Shown here piece by piece: positions 45,821 through 53,798 of a stretch of DNA of 55,806 nucleotides. Source of the stretch: an uncultured Hyphomicrobiales bacterium (GTDB taxonomy: Bacteria > Pseudomonadota > Alphaproteobacteria > Rhizobiales > Devosiaceae); contig CAIMLX010000140.1 of the NCBI GenBank assembly GCA_903842455.1, forward strand, positions 1 to 55,806. The letters run 5' to 3'. How positions within the stretch are numbered: position 1 is the stretch's first letter; every line of letters begins with the position of its first letter. The position numbers were made by a program, and so were the translations under genes. The notes under the pieces are model-generated. The model saw only the letters and a program-made list of their open reading frames with translations, was not told where the DNA came from and ran no database searches.

Positions 45821-46345
45821 TTAGCTCGGCGTGTCCGCGCCGGCGAGGGCGCCGAGCAGCGCATCGAGGTTGGCGAACTGCTCGGGATACCCGTTGACGC
45901 TGCCCGAGGCGACCGCCGCCTCGAGCGCGGCCTTCGACGGATAAAGATCGCTCAGCACCAGCAGCGTCTTGCCGTCCTTCTCCTCGAAGGTCACCGTGGT
46001 GATGGCACCCTCGGCCTCCTCCTCGTTGGTCCAGACGAGGCGGGTGGGACGCACCACTTCGAGGTATCGGCCGACAAACGCCATCGGTTGATCGGAGCCG
46101 GGAACGCCGAACACGAAGCGGTAGGTGCCCCCCGGACGGACGTCGGCTTCGCACGACAGAAACGTGATCCCGAACGATTCTGGCACCCACCAGCGCATCA
46201 GCATTTCGGGCTTCGTCCAGGCGTCGAACACGAGCCTCGCCGGGCCATCGAAGGTCCGCGTGAACCTGAGCTCACGCTCGGATGGACGTTCGGCGGTGGT
46301 GTCCTTCGCCGGCGGGGCCGGCTCACTCGCTTGCAGATTGTTCAT
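45821..46345 (-). CDS. SRPBCC (AHSA1-like) domain protein
   Basis: A 174-aa START-fold protein. It opens with a Pro/Ala-rich lead, then LRFTRTFDGPARLVFDAWT, then WWVPESFGITFLSCEADVRP (about residues 50-70), the family pattern for activator-of-Hsp90-like proteins. Its start lies 23 bp inside the upstream ArsR gene. ArsR/SRPBCC pairs are widespread; the SRPBCC partner probably binds a hydrophobic ligand, which is unknown. Confidence 0.9.
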   Translation of the reverse strand: MNNLQASEPAPPAKDTTAERPSERELRFTRTFDGPARLVFDAWTKPEMLMRWWVPESFGITFLSCEADVRPGGTYRFVFGVPGSDQPMAFVGRYLEVVRPTRLVWTNEEEAEGAITTVTFEEKDGKTLLVLSDLYPSKAALEAAVASGSVNGYPEQFANLDALLGALAGADTPS

Positions 46346-46688
46346 CGTCTTCCTCCTGTTGTTTCAATTGCGCGACGACCTTGTCCAGCGCGTCAAAGCG
46401 GGCGGCCCAGAGCTGCCGGTAGCCTTCGATCCACGCCGCTTCCGCCTCCAGCTGGCCGGAGCCGAGCCGGCAGGTCCGCACCCGCCCCACCTTCTCGGTG
46501 GCAACAAGGCCCGCCTGCTCAAGCACGCTCACATGCTTCTTCATGCCCGTGAGGGTCATGTGAAACCGCGATGCAAGGTCGGTGATCGAAGCGTCTCCCC
46601 GCCCCAGCTGCTCCAGCACCCCCCGCCTCGTGGGGTCGGCCAGGGCGGCGAACGAGGCATCGAAACGAGTGTGTTGAAACTGAACCAT
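46323..46688 (-). CDS. ArsR-type winged-helix regulator
   Basis: A 121-aa regulator from ATG 46688 (MVQFQHTRFD); the frame is open to 46703. The winged helix is FAALADPTRRGVLEQLG, then SITDLASRFHMTLTGMKKHV, then LEQAGLVATEKVGR. There is no metal-binding Cys pair, so it is not a metal sensor. Its 3' end overlaps the SRPBCC gene, and both probably form one operon that it controls. Confidence 0.92.
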   Translation of the reverse strand: MVQFQHTRFDASFAALADPTRRGVLEQLGRGDASITDLASRFHMTLTGMKKHVSVLEQAGLVATEKVGRVRTCRLGSGQLEAEAAWIEGYRQLWAARFDALDKVVAQLKQQEEDDEQSASE

Positions 46689-46784
46689 GTAGTTCAGTAT
46701 CATGCCATACGGACTTCGCGCAAGCGGCGTTGGCGACTAAGGAAGGTCAATGTCGTGCAGGTCGCCGCCGGCCGCCGCGGGGCG

Positions 46785-48398
46785 CTACTCCTCGCGCGCC
46801 CGCTTCCGCGCGCCGGTCAGGCTGCTGATCGTGGCGCGGAGTGCAGCCGGTTTCACCGGCTTGGTCACCACCGTGATGCCGCGCTCCTCGGCGAGGGCGC
46901 GGACTGCTGCGCTGCGGTCGGCCGTGACCAGCGCCGCAGGCAGGTGGCCGCCCACATTGTGGCGCAGCCATTCGATCGCATCGAGGCCCGAGGTCTGGTC
47001 GAGGTGGTAGTCCATCAGCACCAGGTCGGGGAACCAGCCCATCAGCAACTGGTCCTTGTCGATGTCCTTGAGCGAGCGGGCCGAGCGCACGTCGCAGCCC
47101 CAGCCGCCCAGCAGCCCCTCCATCGCATCGAGGATGGCCTTTTCGTTGTCGACGCACAGCACGCGCAGGCCGTGCAGGTTCGAGGCCGGTTCGCGCCCCA
47201 GGGCGGGCTCCAGCCCCGCCTTCTCGCTGCGCGGCGCCAGCGGCAGGAACAGCGAGAAGCGCGAGCCTTGTCCCTCGCGGCTGTCGAGCTCCAGCGTCAC
47301 CCCCAGCGCCGTCACCAGCCGCTTGACGATCGACAGGCCGAGCCCCAGCCCCTGCGCCATGCGGGCGCCATGTTCGAGCCGGCTGAACTCGGCGAAGATC
47401 AGCGAATGCTGGTCGCGGTTGAAGCCGATGCCGGTGTCGACGATGTCGAGCCGCAGCCGCGTGCCGCGCTTGCGCACCCCCACCAGCACCTGCCCGCCTG
47501 GCCGCGTATACTTGATGGCGTTCGAGACGAGGTTCTGCACCACGCGCCCCACAAGCGCCCGATCGCCGACCGCCGCCGCGCAGGTTTCCACCAGCCGCAG
47601 CCGGACCTGCTTCTTGGCCGCCAGCGGCGCGAATTCCACGTCGATCTTCTTGAGCAGGTCGCGGATGGGGAACGGCGCATTGGCCGGCTTCATCGCGCCC
47701 GCGTCGAGCCGCGAGATGTCGAGCAGCGCCGACATGATTTCTTCCACCGCCGTCAGCGACTGCTCGATCGAGCTGGCCAGCTCGTCGAACCCGGTGCCGC
47801 CCGCCCGCTCCACCAGCGTCGCGGTATAAAGCCGCGCCGCATTGAGCGGCTGCAGCAGGTCGTGGCTGGCCGCGGCGAGGAACCGCGTCTTGTCGCGGTT
47901 GGCCGCGTCGGCCTTGGCCCGCGCCACCTCGAGCTCGGAATTGACCCGGATCAGGTCGGCGGTGCGCTCCGCGACCCGGCCCTCGAGCGTCTGGTTGATG
48001 TCGGCGATCTCGCCTTCGGCGGCCACCCGGTCGGTCACGTCCGAAAAGCTGATCACCAGCCCGCCATTGGGCAGCCGCGACGAATAGAACTCGAGCGTCT
48101 GCCCCAGCGCCCCGAGCCGCTGCGTCACCGTGTGCGGCGAGCCGGTCAGTTCCTGCACCCGCTGTGCCGCGAGGTAAGTGGCATCGCCCGGGCCAAGGTC
48201 GCCCCGGCGCGCCAGAAACAGCGCGATGTCATAGAGCGGCGTGCCGGCGCCCATCAGGGTCTGGGGCAGAGCCAGCAGTTCGCCGTATCGGATATTGGCG
48301 GTCACCAGTCGCAGGTCGCGATCGAACACGGCGAGGCCCTGGGGGATGAAATCCGCCGCCGCCCTCAGGCTGTCCTCCCTGTCGATCAGTACTTCCAT
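46785..48398 (-). CDS. PAS-domain hybrid histidine kinase/response regulator (NahK type)
   Basis: A 537-aa hybrid kinase. A PAS domain of the PAS_7 kind covers residues about 10-125 (AADFIPQGLAVFDRDLRLVTAN). A short coiled coil leads to the HisKA domain with His179 in FLAAASHDLLQPLNAARL. The ATPase domain has N- and G-box segments (VQNLVSNAIKYTRPGG; DTGIGF). The C-terminal receiver (about 415-530) has LVLMDYHLD. ATG 48398 is chosen; the frame extends to 48575 without family similarity. There is no transmembrane helix, so it senses a cytoplasmic signal. Confidence 0.92.
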   Translation of the reverse strand: MEVLIDREDSLRAAADFIPQGLAVFDRDLRLVTANIRYGELLALPQTLMGAGTPLYDIALFLARRGDLGPGDATYLAAQRVQELTGSPHTVTQRLGALGQTLEFYSSRLPNGGLVISFSDVTDRVAAEGEIADINQTLEGRVAERTADLIRVNSELEVARAKADAANRDKTRFLAAASHDLLQPLNAARLYTATLVERAGGTGFDELASSIEQSLTAVEEIMSALLDISRLDAGAMKPANAPFPIRDLLKKIDVEFAPLAAKKQVRLRLVETCAAAVGDRALVGRVVQNLVSNAIKYTRPGGQVLVGVRKRGTRLRLDIVDTGIGFNRDQHSLIFAEFSRLEHGARMAQGLGLGLSIVKRLVTALGVTLELDSREGQGSRFSLFLPLAPRSEKAGLEPALGREPASNLHGLRVLCVDNEKAILDAMEGLLGGWGCDVRSARSLKDIDKDQLLMGWFPDLVLMDYHLDQTSGLDAIEWLRHNVGGHLPAALVTADRSAAVRALAEERGITVVTKPVKPAALRATISSLTGARKRAREE

Positions 48399-48589
48399 GC
48401 GACGCCTTTCCGAGCCCGGGAGTATCGTCTTCCCGCCCTCCACCCGCAAGGCACCACAAAGTCGTGGGCGAAGCCCTTTGCGCCGCCGCGCGCGCTTTGA
48501 CGGCGCGGCGAATAAGTTCATAACTTGGAGTTGGGGCATGCGCTGCCGCCCGGCGTCAAACAGGCCGCGCAGCAAAAAAGAGGATGAAC

Positions 48590-49021
48590 ATGTTCAAGGA
48601 ATTCCGTGATTTTGCCCTCAAGGGCAATGTGCTCGATCTCGCCATCGGCGTGATCATCGGTGCCGCGTTCGGCGCCATCGTCTCGTCGGTCGTCGATGAC
48701 ATCTTCATGCCGATCATCGGCCTGATCCTGGCCGGCATCGATTTCTCGAATCTCTTCATCCCGCTGCTGCCGCCCGAGGGTGCGAGCTATCCCACCATCG
48801 CCGCCGCCAAGGAAGCCGGCGTTGCCACGCTGAACTACGGGCTGTTCATCAACGCCATCGTCAAGTTCACCATCGTGGCCTTCGTGCTGTTCCTCGTGGT
48901 CAAGGCCGTCAATCGCCTGCGCCGCCAGGAAGCCGCCGCCCCCGCCGCCCCGCCGGCCCCGACGACCGAAGAAAAGCTCCTCACGGAAATCCGCGACGCC
49001 ATCAAGACCCGCGGCGTGTGA
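48590..49021 (+). CDS. mscL: large-conductance mechanosensitive channel
   Basis: A 143-aa pentameric channel that opens under membrane tension. The family N-terminus [20 protein letters not shown] and the first helix ([19 protein letters not shown]) are clear. The second helix is [18 protein letters not shown], and the C-terminal helix ([15 protein letters not shown]) is intact. ATG 48590 is preferred to ATG 48584 because AGAGG at 48579-48583 is then 6 nt away. A terminator-like hairpin follows. Confidence 0.96.
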   Translation: MFKEFRDFALKGNVLDLAIGVIIGAAFGAIVSSVVDDIFMPIIGLILAGIDFSNLFIPLLPPEGASYPTIAAAKEAGVATLNYGLFINAIVKFTIVAFVLFLVVKAVNRLRRQEAAAPAAPPAPTTEEKLLTEIRDAIKTRGV

Positions 49022-49042
49022 CCTCGCTAGTTGCCACCCACC

Positions 49043-49070
49043 AGCCGCCGGGGACCACCTCGGCGGCTTT
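49043..49070 (+). terminator. terminator-like hairpin after mscL
   Basis: AGCCGCC (49043-49049) pairs with GGCGGCT (49062-49068) around a 12-nt loop, followed by a short TTCTG tail. It lies 22 nt after the mscL stop. The T-run is weak, so it may be only partly efficient. Confidence 0.55.
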
Positions 49071-49180
49071 CTGCTGCCCGCGGATATGAAGACCGTCCGA
49101 ACCACGGAGCACCGGCTCCAAGGAAGTCAGTAGCCGGCGAAGAGGGCTTTACGTGCCGTCATACATCTCACGTCCGATGG

Positions 49181-49771
49181 TCAGGCGAGTATTTGCCGTG
49201 TAGCCCGAGGCCAGAGTTTTTCATTGAAAGCGTCGATTTCAAGCTCCAAGTTGAATAGGCGCTTTCGAAGAATTTCAAGTTCCACGGAGGAATAGCCGAA
49301 AGCCGGCAGGCCCAAACTGTCGTGCTTGCGACTGTGATAATATGGTGGAACCCAAAGGTTCTGAGGCAGCCAGCGGTTCGCTTCTGGCATTTTATCTAGC
49401 CAGAACAGGAACTCCTGTACGTTCATCGCCATGCCATGCGCGACTTCGTTCCGCCTGTCTGAAAATCCGATGGCTTTGACCATCAGCAAGTCGAAGTCGC
49501 CTTCGTGTTCTTGGTTCGGGTGGCGGATAAAGTACTTCTCTGCGGACTTGGCTAACCTCGCCGCTCGGTCTTTGAATATGTATCCGCCGACGCCGCCGTA
49601 CTCGCGCATCTTTTCCCAGAGCGAGTCTCCGGCGAACAGGCTGTATGACCTTGCAAGTTCGAACTCGACGCGCTCCCAATGGTCGATCACCTTGCCGACA
49701 GCGATGTAAACGGCATCCTCCGAAAGGTCGCCGCGTTTCGGAAAAGGGAACGGGTCCCAAGTATTGGCCAT
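49181..49771 (-). CDS. HEPN-like protein of unknown function in a lower-GC segment
   Basis: A 196-aa protein from ATG 49771 (MANTWDPFPFPKRG). It is largely helical, with IDHWERVEFELARSYSLFAG near residue 29 and FSDRRNEVAHGMAM near 103. The latter holds an R-x4-H motif (Arg107, His112; RNEVAH), like the active site of HEPN ribonucleases. The C-terminus is coiled (LEILRKRLFNLELEID). Its codons are less GC-biased than those of neighbouring genes, suggesting transfer. No obvious antitoxin partner is adjacent. The HEPN call rests on one motif only. Confidence 0.6.
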   Translation of the reverse strand: MANTWDPFPFPKRGDLSEDAVYIAVGKVIDHWERVEFELARSYSLFAGDSLWEKMREYGGVGGYIFKDRAARLAKSAEKYFIRHPNQEHEGDFDLLMVKAIGFSDRRNEVAHGMAMNVQEFLFWLDKMPEANRWLPQNLWVPPYYHSRKHDSLGLPAFGYSSVELEILRKRLFNLELEIDAFNEKLWPRATRQILA

Positions 49772-49974
49772 GAACGACTCCAAAGACGTAGAAACGCCAG
49801 AGACTGCGCCCGACAAGGCGACGGTCTGCTGAGGCGGAAGCTGCGTACCAAGCCCAAGCCGCACAAAGCAGGACCTGAGGCAAACCCGCAACGTTCGCCA
49901 GCTATGCGAGTTGAGCAGAGAGTCTGTTCGCAAAAGTGATCTTCAAAAGTCAGCGAATCAGCGCTCTAAGTGAA

Positions 49975-50000
49975 ACGGCCCCGGTTGCAGCCGGGGCCGT
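49975..50000. terminator. terminator hairpin downstream of the DUF1508 gene
   Basis: ACGGCCCCGG and CCGGGGCCGT form a perfect 10-bp stem with a 6-nt loop (TTGCAG). On the minus strand it is followed by TTTCACTT; on the plus strand by CCTTTACTTT. It lies 28 bp beyond the original stop of the leftward DUF1508 gene, so it probably serves that gene. Confidence 0.7.
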
Positions 50001-50027
50001 CCTTTACTTTAAGTTAACCGGATCGGT

Positions 50028-50227
50028 TCAGTTTTCGTAAATCGGGGCCGATCCGGAATACTTCTGAATCAGGCCGATTGCATTCAGGCAATCCTGCCGA
50101 TTGCATTCAGGCAATCCTGCCGATTCCAGTAGGACTCCGCCGAATCCGCAAGGATACTGTAGTTTCCATCGCGCCGGAGGCGCCAGCGCCATTGGCTCTG
50201 GGTGTCTTTGTAGAGGATGAAGTGCAT
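50028..50227 (-). pseudogene. DUF1508 (YegP-like) small protein disrupted by a 23-bp tandem duplication
   Basis: From ATG 50227 the product starts MHFILYKDTQSQWRWRLRRD, then NYSILADSAESYWNRQDCLNAI, a clear DUF1508 module. A 23-bp direct duplication at 50073-50118 then shifts the frame, and translation ends at 50084 after IGRIA (47 aa). Ignoring one copy restores CLNAI followed by GLIQKYSGSAPIYEN and a stop at 50028, the normal DUF1508 C-terminus and a 58-aa protein. The duplicated version may be partly functional. It is divergent from the small gene at 50226. Confidence 0.85.
50073..50125. repeat. 23-bp tandem duplication
   Basis: Two identical copies of a 23-bp unit beginning GCCGATTGCATTCAGG (50073-50095 and 50096-50118), plus the first 7 bases of a third. 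Its length is not a multiple of three. The exact identity of the copies indicates a recent event, probably replication slippage. Confidence 0.95.
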
Positions 50228-50486
50228 GTCCAAAATCCTTTCAAGCTCGGACATCGACAACAGTGAGAAGCGGTACATGTTCGATTACCGCTTCGACGGA
50301 TCGGAATACAGCATCGACATCTTCGCCCGGTCCCCAGATGAGGCCCGCGCAAAGCTGAACGCACTCAGTTTCGCCCGCTTTGCTGGCGAGGTGAAAGCGC
50401 TAATACCGATTCCTAGCGTCGGTCTGATCGGGAGGATCATCAGACGCGTTCGAGCAATTTATCGCGATTCGCAGCGTCTCCAATAG
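50226..50486 (+). CDS. small conserved protein of unknown function
   Basis: An 86-aa protein from ATG 50226; the short alternative ATG 50277 would drop the lead. The core KRYMFDYRFDGSEYSIDIFA, then SPDEARAKLNALSFARFAGE, resembles a family of small alphaproteobacterial proteins with a beta-strand pair followed by an amphipathic helix and AxYDGEV-like turn. Function is unknown. The C-terminus is basic (GRIIRRVRAIYRDSQRLQ) and may contact membrane or nucleic acid. Its start overlaps the start of the divergent DUF1508 gene by 2 bp. Confidence 0.65.
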   Translation: MSKILSSSDIDNSEKRYMFDYRFDGSEYSIDIFARSPDEARAKLNALSFARFAGEVKALIPIPSVGLIGRIIRRVRAIYRDSQRLQ

Positions 50487-50957
50487 AAATACAGTATTCC
50501 ACAGGAAGTGGCAGGAAAGCTGTCCTTTTAGTTGGTCAGTTGTGCTTACGCGTCGTAGCTACGCGTTTGATCAATTTGAGGCGCTGCTTAGGCGCTTTTC
50601 ACTATCCCGCTGATACGTGAGGCGTTGCCAAGGTTCGCCCGCGAACAGCGTTCGCCGACATGGATGGCCGCTAGGTACCAATTAGGACGCGGCTCGAAAT
50701 AGGAAAATACTCCTTGACCACCCCTCAACAGGCATCTATGCCTACGCCGTCTCGCCCCCGTGCGTAGTGGTCTTCCGGATGGCGACAACACTTACGGCGT
50801 GTTAGGGGCAGGTCATCACCCTGTTCCCGAAGTCATGGTGAGTTGATTTGAGAGGCGTTGCCGCGTGCATGTTGCGGCAAGTTGAAGTGTCGGGAACGAC
50901 GGCCGCGTAGGGGTCACACTGAAATTCCCGGTTGCAGATGATCTGTCGGAGGGTGGA
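50487..50957. other. lower-GC intergenic region before the FixJ-like regulator
   Basis: 471 bp without a gene I can support. A palindrome CGTAGCTACG lies within ACGCGTCGTAGCTACGCGT near 50549-50567. Short open frames exist on both strands but have no recognisable start signals or family features. The lower GC continues from the accessory genes to its left. The GTG start of the next gene at 50958 has GGAGGGTGGA upstream. Confidence 0.5.
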
Positions 50958-51593
50958 GTGACTGAGAATTTCTACTACCCGTCCTATTTGAACCGGGACA
51001 TCCTTATTCACATCCTCGATGCGGATGCTGCCACCTGCGAAGCATTGAGCGTGCTGTTCCGGCTCGAGGGCTACCAGACCAGCTTCGCCGTGGATACCGC
51101 CAGCTTCGTTGCTGCCATCGAGCGCCGCGCCCCTGACGTCGTGATCGTCAACATCCGCATCGGCAAGGAGAGCGGCCTCGATGTGCTGCGGCGCGTCAAG
51201 ACCATGCGCAACGGCACCCCGGTCTTCATCCTCGAGGATCAGCCCGAGGTCGATCTCGCCGTCCTCGCCATGAAGGCCGGCGCCACCGACGTGGTGACCA
51301 AGCCGATCGACTCCGAAGCCCTGCTGCGCGGCGTCCGCGATGCGGTGCGCGAGAACGTCCATGTCGGCGCCATCGACGGCGGCAAGCGCAACGTCGAGGT
51401 CCGCGGCTTCGCCCAGCTCACCCCGCGCGAGCGCGAGGTGCTGCAGCTCATCACCAACGGCCAGTCCAACAAGGAAGCCGGCCGCAACCTCGGCATTTCC
51501 CCGCGCACCATCGAAGTGCATCGGGCCCGCGTCATGGAAAAACTCGGCGCGCGCAACACCGCCGACCTGATGCGGATCGTGCTGACGAGCTGA
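50958..51593 (+). CDS. FixJ-like regulator lacking the phospho-acceptor Asp
   Basis: A 211-aa protein from GTG 50958. Its receiver-like domain (residues 15-125) keeps the fold and Lys115 (VVTKPID). However, the phospho-acceptor position is Asn65 (DVVIVNIRIGK instead of a D), the acidic pair is LDAD rather than DD, and the switch Thr is Glu93. The LuxR-type helix-turn-helix (LTPREREVLQLITNGQSNKE, then GISPRTIEVHRARVMEKLGA) is intact. It should bind DNA without phosphorylation. No kinase is adjacent. Confidence 0.9.
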   Translation: MTENFYYPSYLNRDILIHILDADAATCEALSVLFRLEGYQTSFAVDTASFVAAIERRAPDVVIVNIRIGKESGLDVLRRVKTMRNGTPVFILEDQPEVDLAVLAMKAGATDVVTKPIDSEALLRGVRDAVRENVHVGAIDGGKRNVEVRGFAQLTPREREVLQLITNGQSNKEAGRNLGISPRTIEVHRARVMEKLGARNTADLMRIVLTS

Positions 51594-51596
51594 GGC

Positions 51597-52061
51597 TCAC
51601 TCCACCAGCGCGCGCACCCACGCCCGGGCGCGTTCGGCCTCGCCGGCCTTCAGCGGCCCCTCCGTCCCCGTCACCAAAAACCCCGTGCTGTCGGCGATGC
51701 TGTAGCCGTGGCGTTCGAGATCCCCTGCGATACGCTGGGCCGCGTAGCCGCCGGCCTGCACCACCCAGCGCAGCGGGGCAGGGTGGATTTCCTCCAGGTC
51801 GAGCCGGGTGTCGAACACAGCGGCCCGGCGCCCGCTTCCGCCGGCGAGGCCGCCCGCGAACGCGTCGATGGCCGGGGTGGCGCGAAACCCGCGGGTGGGC
51901 GAGCCCACGACCAGCAGGTCGATGTCATCGGTCCCGATGCCGCCTGCCTCGGCTACCGGCAGCAGCCGCACCTGATGGTCCGGCGCCAGCGCCTCCGCCA
52001 TTGCCTTGGCTATGGTCCCGGTATTGCCGAACACGCTGTCGTAGACGATCGTCACGTTCAT
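51597..52061 (-). CDS. flavodoxin family protein
   Basis: A 154-aa FMN-binding protein. The phosphate loop is VYDSVFGNTGTIAKAMA near residue 5 and the second FMN loop is LLVVGSPTRGFRATPAI near residue 50, both typical of flavodoxins. ATG 52061 is chosen over the frame start at 52085. It is convergent with the FixJ-like gene, with 3 bp between the two genes, and lies downstream of hemA on the same strand. Its redox partner is unknown. Confidence 0.88.
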   Translation of the reverse strand: MNVTIVYDSVFGNTGTIAKAMAEALAPDHQVRLLPVAEAGGIGTDDIDLLVVGSPTRGFRATPAIDAFAGGLAGGSGRRAAVFDTRLDLEEIHPAPLRWVVQAGGYAAQRIAGDLERHGYSIADSTGFLVTGTEGPLKAGEAERARAWVRALVE

Positions 52062-52132
52062 TGCCGGTCTCCTTGATGGAGCCAAGCATGTGCCGATCGA
52101 GCGGCTACGCCTTGCGCGAGATCAAGCCTGCG

Positions 52133-53413
52133 TCAGCCGCCGACATTGGTCAGCGTCAGGTCGCCGCTCATCAGCTTGTTCGCGGTCACGCTGGCTGCCG
52201 GGCGTTCGCGCGGGATCTCGAGGCTGGCCCACACGCTGACCAGCGCGTGGCGCAGTTCGATGATCATCTCGTCGGTGTGGAGCGGCGTCGGCGTGATGCG
52301 CAGGCGCTCGGTGCCCTTGGGCACCGTGGGGTAGTTGATCGGCTGGATGTAGATGTTGTGCTTTTCGAGCAGCATGTCGCTCGCCGCCTTGCACAGCCGC
52401 GCATCGCCCACCATCACCGGCACGATGTGGGTGTCGGTGTGCAGCACCGGCAGGCCGCCATCGGCGAGGATGACCTTGGTCAGCTTGGCCTGCCGCTGTT
52501 GGCTCTCGCGTTCCACCGTCGATTCCTTGAGGTGCTCCACTGCCGCGCGCGCTGCGGCGCACAGCGCCGGGGGCAGGGCGGTGGTGAAGATGAACTCGGG
52601 CGCATACGACCGGATGGCGTCGATCACGGCGCGGTTGGCCGCAACATAGCCGCCCATCACGCCGAACCCCTTGGCGAGGGTGCCCTCGATGATGTCGATG
52701 CGCTCCATCAGCCCGTCGCGCTCGGCGATGCCGCCACCGCGCGGGCCATACATGCCCACCGCGTGCACTTCATCGATATAGGTGAGCGCGCCGAACTCCT
52801 CGGCGAGGTCGCAGATCGCCTTGATGGGCGCGATGTCGCCGTCCATCGAGTAGACCGATTCGAACACGATCAGCTTGGGCCGCTTGCGGTCCACTGCGGC
52901 GAGCAGTTCGCGCAGGTGCGCGACGTCGTTGTGCCGGAAGATCTGCTTCTGCATGCCGCTCTGCCGCACGCCCTGGATCATCGAGGCGTGGTTGAGCTGG
53001 TCGGAGAAGATCACGCAGTCGGGCAGCAGGCGGGCGATGGTCGAGATCGCCGCCTCGTTCGAGACGAAGCCCGAGGTGAACACCAGCGCCGATTCCTTGC
53101 GGTGCAGGTCGGCGAGCGAACGCTCGAGCTCGACCAGCGGGCGGTTGGTGCCCGAGATGTTGCGGGTGCCGCCGGCGCCGGCGCCGAGCTTGGCGGCAGT
53201 CTCCTGCATGGCCCGGATCACCTGGTGATGCTGGCCCATGCCGAGGTAGTCGTTGGAGCACCAGATGGTGATTTCACGCTCGTTGTCGGCCTGGTCGCGG
53301 TAGATGGCACGGGGGAACTTGCCGGCAATCCGTTCGAGGTCGGCGAACACGCGATAGCGCTTCTCCGAGCGAAGTGCATCGACGGCGTCTTCGAAATACC
53401 CGCGATAGTCCAT
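52133..53413 (-). CDS. hemA: 5-aminolevulinate synthase
   Basis: A 426-aa pyridoxal-phosphate enzyme that condenses glycine and succinyl-CoA to 5-aminolevulinate, the first step of haem synthesis in alphaproteobacteria. The PLP Lys is Lys248 in [13 protein letters not shown], the same position as in Rhodobacter. Other motifs are [27 protein letters not shown] and [15 protein letters not shown]. An FNR/FixK-type box at 53494-53507 is centred 87 bp upstream of the start codon. The C-terminus is intact. Confidence 0.97.
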   Translation of the reverse strand: MDYRGYFEDAVDALRSEKRYRVFADLERIAGKFPRAIYRDQADNEREITIWCSNDYLGMGQHHQVIRAMQETAAKLGAGAGGTRNISGTNRPLVELERSLADLHRKESALVFTSGFVSNEAAISTIARLLPDCVIFSDQLNHASMIQGVRQSGMQKQIFRHNDVAHLRELLAAVDRKRPKLIVFESVYSMDGDIAPIKAICDLAEEFGALTYIDEVHAVGMYGPRGGGIAERDGLMERIDIIEGTLAKGFGVMGGYVAANRAVIDAIRSYAPEFIFTTALPPALCAAARAAVEHLKESTVERESQQRQAKLTKVILADGGLPVLHTDTHIVPVMVGDARLCKAASDMLLEKHNIYIQPINYPTVPKGTERLRITPTPLHTDEMIIELRHALVSVWASLEIPRERPAASVTANKLMSGDLTLTNVGG

Positions 53414-53798
53414 TCTCGACCCACTCTTTGTGCGGGCAGTGCACCCGCTGGCAGCCCATAGGGCGACCGTTAGCTAGTCCGCGCTTCCGGCCATTGACAT
53501 ATGTCAATTCGACGCGCGGGGGCCAGGACAAGTCATTGGCGACCTTGCGTGTTGCCGGCGCAGTCTGGAACCATCCTAAACAATGCGGGCCGTCCTGCCA
53601 ATCAACGGTGCGTTATGAAAGCGCGCCGATGCACCGGTGTGGCGCTTCCCAGCGCCACCCTCCGTGGCGTTCACACCACATTCAGCCCTGCCGTGGGAAG
53701 TGGCCTGGGCGCGGCGATTAACGCCGCGTCGCAGTCTTGGTTGACCCGCCGGGCGCGTCGTCTAGAATTGACAGACAGGAACTGAGGGGGACCGTGTC
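53414..53798. promoter_or_regulatory. divergent promoter region of hemA and the acyltransferase-like gene
   Basis: A 385-bp non-coding region. It contains the FNR/FixK box at 53494-53507 and, about 20 bp toward hemA, a TAGCTA that could serve as -10 for a class II activated promoter. The right-hand part is unremarkable, with GACAGGAACTGAGGGGGA immediately before the ATG at 53799. Confidence 0.55.
53494..53507. promoter_or_regulatory. FNR/FixK-type box upstream of hemA
   Basis: TTGACATATGTCAA is a perfect 14-bp palindrome matching the FnrL/FixK consensus TTGA(T/C)-N4-(A/G)TCAA. It lies 81-94 bp upstream of the hemA start. In Rhodobacter and several rhizobia, hemA or other haem genes are oxygen-regulated by such proteins. 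The site is visible; regulation is inferred. Confidence 0.8.

Noticed and set aside
49772-49939. Short plus-strand frames (one beginning MNDSKDVETPETAPD) as remnants of a small gene
   Set aside because: Two adjoining frames could be joined by a frameshift, but neither is recognisable as a family, so support is too thin.
50588-50791. A 67-residue minus-strand frame as a gene
   Set aside because: No ribosome-binding site, no family features and Arg-rich composition typical of a chance frame.
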